Part shown: piece after piece, positions 1-6,510 of the stretch | Position numbering within the stretch: position 1 is the first letter of the stretch | How the letters are laid out: each line of letters opens with the position of its first letter | Assembly (NCBI RefSeq): GCF_907177275.1 | Contig: NZ_CAJSLV010000079.1 | Coordinates: 1 to 51,311 of the forward strand | Reading direction: 5' to 3' | Source: Actinacidiphila cocklensis | GTDB lineage: Bacteria; Actinomycetota; Actinomycetes; Streptomycetales; Streptomycetaceae | DNA length: 51,311 nt | Position numbers and translations under genes: made by a program | The notes under the pieces: generated by a model | Database searches by the model: none | Seen by the model: the letters and a program-made list of their open reading frames with translations, nothing else | Told to the model about the DNA's origin: nothing

Positions 1-1
1 C

Positions 2-1708
2 GCGCGCCGGCTGCTGCGCCGGGCGGTGGCGGCCGGCTGCGTGCTGCTGCGCAACGAGGGCGGCCTGCTCCCCCTGACCCCCGCGCCGGCCCCAGCGCCC
101 GGCGCGGCACCGCACTCCGCGCCGGGCAGCACGACCGGGGGGCTGCCCGGCGCGGACACCAGCGGCACGGCGGGCGACGTCGCGGCCGACGTCGCGGCCG
201 ACGCGACTACGGGCGGACTGCCCGGCGGCGTCCGGCGGTTGGCGGTGATCGGGCCGAACGCCGCCGCCGCGCGGGTGCAGGGCGGCGGCAGCGCCGGGGT
301 TTTCCCCGCGGCGGTCGTCTCACCGCTGGACGGCATCAGGGAAGCGCTCTCCGGCACCGGGACCGAGGTCGTCCACGCCGAGGGCGTCAACCTCGACACC
401 AGGCCGACCCCGCTGCACCCCGGCAACTCCCGCGACCCGCGCACCGGCGAGCCCGGCGTGCTGGTCCGTTACCTCGCCGCCGACGGCACCGAGATCTGCG
501 CGGAGCACCGCCTCAGCGGGCGCATCCTGGAGCCCGGCGACGCACCAGAACTCGCCCGCACCGCCGCCACCGTGGAGGTCAGCGCGCTGGTCACCCCCGA
601 GGCGCCGGGGGAGTGGCGCTTCGCCGTGGTCGGCCTCGGCGCGGTCACCCTGCACGCGGACGGCGAACCGCTGATCGACACCCACGTGGCCGCCGAGTCC
701 GACGACCCGACCTACGTGCACGTCGCGCCCTCCTTCCGCACCGCCGCCCGCAAGGTCACCCCGGGCGAGCCGCTGCACCTGGTCGCCACCCGGGAGCTGG
801 CGCCCGGCCAGGGCCTCGCCGTCGCGCTGGCCGCCGACCCGCCGCGCCCCGACGAGGATCGCGCGCTCGCCGAGGCCGTCGCGGCGGCCCGCGGCGCCGA
901 CGCCGCCGTCGTGGTGGTGGGCACGACCGACGAGATCGAGAGCGAGGGCTTCGACCGCCCCTCGCTGGCGCTGCCCGGCCGCCAGGACGAACTGGTCGCC
1001 GCGGTGACCGCGGCCAACCCGCGGACCGTGGTGATCGTCAACTCCGGCGGGCCGGTCGAACTGCCCTGGCGGGAGAGCGCTCCCGCGGTACTGCTGTGCT
1101 GGTTCCCCGGCCAGGAGGCCGGACACGGCCTGGCCGACGTGCTGTTCGGCAACGCGGAACCCGGCGGGCGGCTCCCCACCACCTGGGCGGCCGGCGCCCA
1201 GGGCGCCCCGCTGCCCGGCACCGCCCCCGACGCCGGGGTGCTGCGCTACACCGAAGGCCCCTACCTCGGCCACCGCGCCTGGCGCAGGGCGGGCGCGACG
1301 CCCGCGTACTGGTTCGGCCACGGCCTGGGCTACACGACGTGGGCGTACGAGGCGCTGACCGTCCGTCCGGCCCCGCCCGCCGCGGACGGCGAGGGCGCGT
1401 CCGAGTACGGCGCCCTGGCCCTGGTGACGGTGCGCAACACCGGTGCGCGGGCCGGGCGGGAGGTCGTCCAGGTGTACCTGACCACCGGCCCCGACGACCA
1501 CGACGACGGCGGCCCCCGGCTGGCCGGCTACGCCGCCGTCCACGCGGCACCCGGCGGAACCGCGGTCGCCGAGGTGCGGGTCGCCCCGCGGGCCTTCGAA
1601 CGCTGGTCGCCCCGGGAGGGCCGGTGGGTGCCGCGCCCCGGCCCGTATACGCTGCACGCCGGCGCGTCCGCCGCCCGGCAACCGCTCTCCCGCCCGCTGG
1701 ACGGCTGA
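2..1708 (+). CDS. Glycoside hydrolase family 3 beta-glucosidase, 5'-truncated
   Basis: The reading frame is open from the window edge, so the gene starts upstream. Visible residues run from the start of the GH3 C-terminal domain (LLRNEGGLLPL) through RLAVIGPNA, an inserted PA14-like beta domain (about residues 145-270, with ADGTEI and ADGEPLIDTH), the conserved WFPGQEAGHGLADVLFG and GGRLPTTW segments, and a C-terminal fibronectin-III-like domain. GH3 enzymes with this layout remove glucose or similar sugars from short oligosaccharides. The catalytic Asp nucleophile lies in the missing N-terminal barrel. No signal peptide can be judged. An unusual Pro/Ala/Gly-rich insertion of about 45 residues separates NEGGLLPL from the first core strand. 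The glycosidase class is confident; the substrate is not. Confidence 0.9.
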   Translation, partial: ARRLLRRAVAAGCVLLRNEGGLLPLTPAPAPAPGAAPHSAPGSTTGGLPGADTSGTAGDVAADVAADATTGGLPGGVRRLAVIGPNAAAARVQGGGSAGVFPAAVVSPLDGIREALSGTGTEVVHAEGVNLDTRPTPLHPGNSRDPRTGEPGVLVRYLAADGTEICAEHRLSGRILEPGDAPELARTAATVEVSALVTPEAPGEWRFAVVGLGAVTLHADGEPLIDTHVAAESDDPTYVHVAPSFRTAARKVTPGEPLHLVATRELAPGQGLAVALAADPPRPDEDRALAEAVAAARGADAAVVVVGTTDEIESEGFDRPSLALPGRQDELVAAVTAANPRTVVIVNSGGPVELPWRESAPAVLLCWFPGQEAGHGLADVLFGNAEPGGRLPTTWAAGAQGAPLPGTAPDAGVLRYTEGPYLGHRAWRRAGATPAYWFGHGLGYTTWAYEALTVRPAPPAADGEGASEYGALALVTVRNTGARAGREVVQVYLTTGPDDHDDGGPRLAGYAAVHAAPGGTAVAEVRVAPRAFERWSPREGRWVPRPGPYTLHAGASAARQPLSRPLDG

Positions 1709-2006
1709 CCCGCCGCCGCCTCACCGCCCCCCGCCGGCCCCGCCGGTCACGGCAGGCGGCGGGGCAGCACCCGGGACCGGGCGTCCCCCGCCCCTGACAC
1801 GGGGGGCGCCCACCGGCGGTGCCCTCCGTACCGCGGCCCCCGAACGGCGGGGGCGCGACCCTCCCGCGGCGCCCTCGCGCGGCCCCGCGCGCAGCGCGTG
1901 CCGGACACCTGATTCCAAGATCGGCGTTGTCAGTGCCTCCCGCTAGGTTCAGTGGTGTCCCGCCGTCGTGGCGTGGACATCCCCCTGGCGCAGAGGAGAT
2001 GACGCG
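1709..2006. other. Intergenic region between GH3 gene and the SWIM operon
   Basis: About 300 bp with no convincing gene. The first 200 bp are extremely GC-rich and low in complexity. The last 80 bp hold the candidate promoter at 1927-1949 and an AGGAG ribosome-binding site (1993-1997) for the TTG start at 2007. Confidence 0.5.
1927..1949 (+). promoter_or_regulatory. Candidate RecA-NDp (PafBC-type) DNA-damage promoter
   Basis: TTGTCAGTG (1927-1935), exactly 8 bp, then TAGGTT (1944-1949). This matches the published actinobacterial RecA-independent damage-response consensus tTGTCRGTG-N8-TAnnnT, which is activated by PafBC. It lies 58 bp upstream of the TTG start of the SWIM gene and points towards the five-gene operon. 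The match is read directly; damage inducibility is inferred. Confidence 0.75.
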
Positions 2007-2513
2007 TTGTCAGACTGGGAGAGGTCGAGCACCGTGCGGGTGGTCCCACCCGCACACCCGCGCAGGCTCGCCAAGGTCCCGTTCGTCGAACTGGCCGACG
2101 GGCGGCTGCAGGGCGTGGTGTCCAGCGGCTCGGACATCGAGCGGGTCTACGTCTCGTCGGTCTCGGCCGGCAGTTTCACCTTCGCGTGCAGCACCAACAA
2201 CAACCGCCCCTGCGGCGGTGCGCGGGGCTACTTCTGCAACCACATCCGCGCCCTGATCGGCGAGGCGGTGCTGCAGTACGGCGCCGAGCGGGTCACCCGC
2301 TACCTGCGGGTCGACCTCGCCGACCACGGGGAGCCGAGCGTCCTGTCGCTGCACGCCGCGATGAGCGCCGCCCGTCCCGCGCAGGGGGACAGGAGCGCCG
2401 CAGCCCCCGTCTTCAGCCGCTTCCTGCGCCACCTGGCCTATCTGGAACTCGCCCCCACCACCGCCCCGCTGCCCGAGATGCAGTGGTTCCCGCCGACCCG
2501 GGCGGTGGCGTGA
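2007..2513 (+). CDS. SWIM-type zinc finger protein, first gene of VWA-MoxR operon
   Basis: A protein of 168 residues starting at TTG 2007, chosen because AGGAG lies 9 nt upstream; a GTG at 1968 would extend it by 13 residues. The zinc-binding core is C61-x7-C69-x7-C77-N-H79 (FCNHI), like a SWIM domain although the first two Cys are further apart than the canonical CxC. SWIM domains bind zinc and usually contact DNA or protein. It overlaps the next gene (TGATG). E. coli yehQ also encodes a SWIM protein next to MoxR and VWA genes, so gene context supports the call. Its exact biochemical role is unknown. Confidence 0.75.
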   Translation: MSDWERSSTVRVVPPAHPRRLAKVPFVELADGRLQGVVSSGSDIERVYVSSVSAGSFTFACSTNNNRPCGGARGYFCNHIRALIGEAVLQYGAERVTRYLRVDLADHGEPSVLSLHAAMSAARPAQGDRSAAAPVFSRFLRHLAYLELAPTTAPLPEMQWFPPTRAVA

Positions 2514-3901
2514 TGCGCACCGACCTGCTCGCCGACGGCATCGACGGGCTCGACGAGGCCCTGGCCGCCGTCGACGCCTTCGACCAGGTGCTCACCGGCG
2601 GACTGCTGCGCCCGCAGCCTGCACAGGCCGCGGGCCTGACCGGGCTTGCCGCGGCCGTCGCGGGGACACCGCTGGCCGCCAGGGTCGCCGAGGCGGCCGA
2701 GAAGGCGGCGGCCGGGACCGCGGGCGATGACCACTTCGTCGCGCTGGCCGCCGCCCGTACCGCACTGCTCGGCTCGGTCCACGACGCCCTGACCGCCCGC
2801 GCCGAGGAGGCGACGGGCCGGCCCGGCGGCGAGTGGACCGCACCGGAGCCCGGCGGGCAGCAGCCGGTCAACGTGCTGGCGGCCGCCCGGTCCTGGCTGT
2901 CGGACCTGGCGCGCTGCGGATGGCGCGGCATCGACCACGACGTCGTCTCCGGCGCCGCGCAGGTCGTCTCCGCGATGCTCCCCGACCCGGCGCTGCGCCG
3001 CCAGGCGGCACTGCTCGACGGATTCGCCGCCGAGCTGGCCGCGTCCTGCCCGGGCGCCGCGCTGGAGCGGGTGCCCGCCCGCCGCTGGGCCGACCTGTGG
3101 TCCCGCGCGATGCTGCTCACCCTGCCTGGCGCGGCCGCCGCGCCGCCGGCCGGCGAGGCCACCGGGCGGCTGCTGCCGCTGGGCGTCGACCTGCAGGAGC
3201 ACGCCACGGCCGTGCAGGCCCAGGTGCACGCGGTCTTCGAGCCCGCGGACGGCGCCACCGCGCTGCTGGTGCGGGCGAGCGTGTCGGCGCCCAAGCCCGA
3301 CACGGTCGTCGGCGCGGGCCTGTGGCAGCTGCTCCGCCCCCACATGTCGCTGCTGGCCGCCGCGGGCGAGGGGCGCTCGATGGACCTGGTCGGCATGCCC
3401 CTCACCGCGGAGGGCGACCTGCTGTGGAGCGACGCGCACGCGCGGCAGGGCGAGCCGGCCGACGCGTTCAGCACCGCCCGGGTGGCGCTGCCCACCGCCA
3501 CGGGACCCGCGACCGCGCCGCTCGACCGGCACCCGGCGCGGATCGCCGTCCCGGTCTTCCTTGAGGGGTACACCGCCCAGCAGGACGGCGAGCGGCTGAC
3601 GTTCACCCTGGCCGGGCAGCAACTGGCCGTCGACACCGACCGCATACCGGCCGCGGGACCGCTCACCCCCGAGGCCGTCGCCGCGTCGGTGGCCTGTATC
3701 GGACTGCTGCGCTGGGACGCCGGGAGCTTCGGCGTGCAGCCGCTGGCCGTCGAGACGACCGTACGCAAGAGGCCCGTCGCCGTGCAGGCCGGGGCGTGGG
3801 CCGGCGGCACCGCGGACAAGGCCGCGGCCAAGGCGGAGAAGGCGGCCACCGACGCCGCGGCGGTGCTGCGGGAGCGCGCGGGAAGGCTGCTGCGCAAATG
3901 A
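2513..3901 (+). CDS. Unknown protein of the SWIM-VWA-MoxR operon
   Basis: 462 residues, starting at an ATG that shares its A with the stop of the SWIM gene and ending in an ATGA overlap with the VWA gene, so it is very likely translationally coupled to both. I recognise no catalytic motif and no signal peptide or membrane span. The N-terminal half is Ala/Leu-rich and looks helical. The middle (about residues 225-400) is predicted by eye to be mostly beta. The last 40 residues form a Lys/Ala/Glu-rich helix, suggestive of a coiled coil. Conservation of position suggests a structural or adaptor subunit working with the VWA protein and the ATPase. Function unknown. Confidence 0.8.
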   Translation: MRTDLLADGIDGLDEALAAVDAFDQVLTGGLLRPQPAQAAGLTGLAAAVAGTPLAARVAEAAEKAAAGTAGDDHFVALAAARTALLGSVHDALTARAEEATGRPGGEWTAPEPGGQQPVNVLAAARSWLSDLARCGWRGIDHDVVSGAAQVVSAMLPDPALRRQAALLDGFAAELAASCPGAALERVPARRWADLWSRAMLLTLPGAAAAPPAGEATGRLLPLGVDLQEHATAVQAQVHAVFEPADGATALLVRASVSAPKPDTVVGAGLWQLLRPHMSLLAAAGEGRSMDLVGMPLTAEGDLLWSDAHARQGEPADAFSTARVALPTATGPATAPLDRHPARIAVPVFLEGYTAQQDGERLTFTLAGQQLAVDTDRIPAAGPLTPEAVAASVACIGLLRWDAGSFGVQPLAVETTVRKRPVAVQAGAWAGGTADKAAAKAEKAATDAAAVLRERAGRLLRK

Positions 3902-5376
3902 CCGAGCAGATCGGGCAGATCGGGCAGATCGGGCAGGCGGCCCTGCCGCCGTCCCACGACAACCGCAGGCAGGCCGTGTACTGGCGGCTGCTGGCCCGGC
4001 TCTTCGACCCCGAGGAGCAGCCCGCGCTGGAGTCGGCGAGCCTGGCCGTGGTCGAGGACATCGGCCTGCCGCCCGCGCTGCTCGACCCGCAGGCGTCCGT
4101 CGACTCCGTCGTGCAGCGCCACCCCGAACTGGCCGCCGAGTTCGACGGGTTGATGCTGCCGCCCGCCGGCCCCGCGCCGGACGGCGACGGCGACGCGGAC
4201 GGCGGCGGGCGCGACCGCGCCGCCGAGGTGCGGCGGGCCGCACTGGTCTCCAAGGTGCTGCTCAACGTCTTCGCGACCGGCAGCGGCACCGTATCGGCGG
4301 GTCAGCTGTCCCGCTGGCAGTCCGACGCCGGCTGGCTGGAGCGCGCGCTCGGCTGCACCCCCGGCGAGCTGCGCGGCGGCCGCCGCGGCGGAGCGGGCGG
4401 CACCGGCACCGGCCCCGGCGGCACCGGCGTCAGCCCGTACGGCACCGGCGGCCGGGGCGGGACGCCCGACCTGAGCCGGCTGATCCCGGCCATCGGTCCC
4501 GAACTGGGCGCCATCGAGGCCGACCTGGTCAAGCGGATGCAGCTGCGCGAGGTCCTCGCCGACCCCCGGCTGGCCTCGCAGCTGACCCCGAGCATGTCGC
4601 TGATCGAGCAGCTGCTGCGCGACAAGGACAACCTGTCGGGTGTCGCGCTGGCCAACGCCAAGGCGCTGATCCGCCGCTTCGTCGACGAGGTCGCGGAAGT
4701 CCTGCGCACCCAGGTGGAGAAGGCCACCGTCGGCGCGATCGACCGCTCGATCCCGCCCAAGCGGGTCTTCCGCAACCTCGACCTGGACCGCACCATCTGG
4801 AAGAACCTCACCAACTGGAGCCCCGAGGAGCAGCAGCTCTACGTCGACCGGCTCTACTACCGCCACACCGCGCGGCGTACGACCCCGCAGCGGCTGATCG
4901 TGGTGGTCGACCAGTCCGGCTCCATGGTCGACTCGATGGTCAACTGCACCATCCTGGCGTCGATCTTCGCCGGGCTGCCCAAGGTCGACGTGCACCTGAT
5001 CGCCTACGACACCCAGGCGCTCGATCTCACCCCCTGGGTGCACGACCCGTTCGAGACGCTGCTGCGCACCAACCTCGGCGGCGGCACCGACGGCACCGTG
5101 GCCATGGCACTGGCGCAGCCGAAGATCGCAGAACCGCGCAACACCGTCGTGGTGTGGATCTCCGACTTCTACGAATGGCGGACCGAACCGCTCTTCGAGA
5201 GCATGGCCGCCGTCCACCGCTCGGGCGCGAAGTTCATCCCCGTCGGCTCGGTGACCAGCTCCGGCCGCGGCAGCGTCAACCCGTGGTTCCGGGAGCGCTT
5301 CAAGGACCTCGGCACCCCGGTGCTCTCCGGCCACATCCGCAAGCTCGTCCACGAACTCAAGACCTTCCTCGCCTAG
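3898..5376 (+). CDS. VWA domain-containing (CoxE/YehP-like) protein
   Basis: 492 residues, start fixed by the ATGA overlap. The C-terminal third is a von Willebrand factor A domain: LIVVVDQSGSM with the metal-binding DxSxS at D338-S342, followed by GGGTDG and VVWISDFYEW, which supply the other MIDAS positions. The N-terminal part carries the short repeat IGQIGQIGQ and an internal Gly/Thr-rich stretch (about residues 160-190). VWA proteins of this kind act with MoxR AAA ATPases, which remodel or load substrates bound by the metal site. The neighbouring MoxR and DUF5682 genes support this. It is probably cytoplasmic, since there is no signal peptide. Confidence 0.88.
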   Translation: MTEQIGQIGQIGQAALPPSHDNRRQAVYWRLLARLFDPEEQPALESASLAVVEDIGLPPALLDPQASVDSVVQRHPELAAEFDGLMLPPAGPAPDGDGDADGGGRDRAAEVRRAALVSKVLLNVFATGSGTVSAGQLSRWQSDAGWLERALGCTPGELRGGRRGGAGGTGTGPGGTGVSPYGTGGRGGTPDLSRLIPAIGPELGAIEADLVKRMQLREVLADPRLASQLTPSMSLIEQLLRDKDNLSGVALANAKALIRRFVDEVAEVLRTQVEKATVGAIDRSIPPKRVFRNLDLDRTIWKNLTNWSPEEQQLYVDRLYYRHTARRTTPQRLIVVVDQSGSMVDSMVNCTILASIFAGLPKVDVHLIAYDTQALDLTPWVHDPFETLLRTNLGGGTDGTVAMALAQPKIAEPRNTVVVWISDFYEWRTEPLFESMAAVHRSGAKFIPVGSVTSSGRGSVNPWFRERFKDLGTPVLSGHIRKLVHELKTFLA

Positions 5377-5388
5377 AAAGGCCCCGCT

Positions 5389-6510
5389 ATGTCCGACCTG
5401 TTGCGCGCCCCCGCGGAGATCAAGTAGGCCGAGGAGCTGGACTGGCTGGAGTCGGTCGACGACGGTCCCAAGCCCTTCACCTGGCGGCTCTCGCCGAAGA
5501 TGGTCCGGCTGTTCGTGCTGGGCTCCGAGCGCTCCGACGGCCTCGACCGCGAGATCGCCCCCAAATGGTTCGGCGACCGCAGCTTCGTGGAGCGCTCCAT
5601 CGTCACCCTGGCCTCCGACCGCGGGCTGCTGCTGATCGGCGACCCCGGCACCGGCAAGAGCTGGCTGGCGGAACTGCTGTCGGCCGCGATATGCCGCAAC
5701 TCCACGCTGGTGGTGCAGGGCACCGCCGGCACCACTGAGGACCACATCAAGTACTCGTGGAACGTGTCCATGGTGATCGCCAAGGGCCAGTCGCGGCATT
5801 CGATGATCCCCTCACCGATCATGACCGCGATGGAGGCCGGCGCGATCGGCCGCTTCGAGGAGCTGACCCGCTCCACCAGCGACGTCCAGGACGCGCTGAT
5901 CTCGATCCTGTCCGAGAAGTACATCTCGGTGCCGGAAATGGACAACGACAGCGGCGACAACATCGTCTTCGCCAAGCCCGGCTTCTCGATCATCGCCACC
6001 GCCAACAGCCGCGACCGCGGCGTCAACGACCTGTCCTCCGCGCTCAAGCGCCGCTTCAACTTCGTCCGCATCCCGGTGGTGACGAACAAGAAGAGCGAGG
6101 CGGAGATCGTCCGCTTCCGCACCGAGGAGCTGCTGCGCCGGCACCGCATCGAACTGGACGTGCCCCCGACCCTGCTCGACGTGCTGCTGCAGAGCTTCGC
6201 CGACCTGCGCACCTCGGCGGCCGCGGCGGGCAGCGACGACGAGAAGCTGGAGTCCGCGCTGTCGACGGCCGAGCAGATCGGCGTCCTGGAGGACGCCATC
6301 CTGCACAGCAACTTCTTCGGCGAGCGCGCCCTGACCGCCCGCACCCTCGCCTCCTCGCTGGTCGGCTCGCTGGCCCGCCGCGACCCGGAGGACCTGGCGA
6401 TCATGAACAAGTACCTGCACGGCGTCGTGGAGCCGCGCAGCAAGGAAGTGGGCGGCTCCTGGCCGGAGTTCCTCGAAGGCGGCCGCGACGCGATCGCCAC
6501 CCTGTCGTGA
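5389..6510 (+). CDS. MoxR-family AAA ATPase with in-frame TAG at codon 13
   Basis: An ATG at 5389 begins MSDLLRAPAEIK and then meets TAG at 5425-5427. The same frame continues as AEELDWLESVDDG and stays open to 6510, so the open part after the stop starts at ATG 5500 (336 residues). The ATPase core is intact: Walker A GDPGTGKS (G47 counted from 5500), the FEELTRSTSDVQDAL segment, ANSRDRG and the Arg-rich LKRRFNFVRIP. MoxR ATPases remodel proteins together with VWA partners. The nonsense codon would be cured by TAC or TAT (Tyr), so this is either a recent mutation, a base-call error, or translation restarts at 5500. Its end overlaps the next gene by GTGA. Confidence 0.8.

Noticed and set aside
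2413..5799. Very long open frame on the minus strand opposite the SWIM-VWA genes
   Set aside because: It has no family motifs, is Gly/Arg/Val-rich, and mirrors well-supported plus-strand genes; high GC makes such shadows common.
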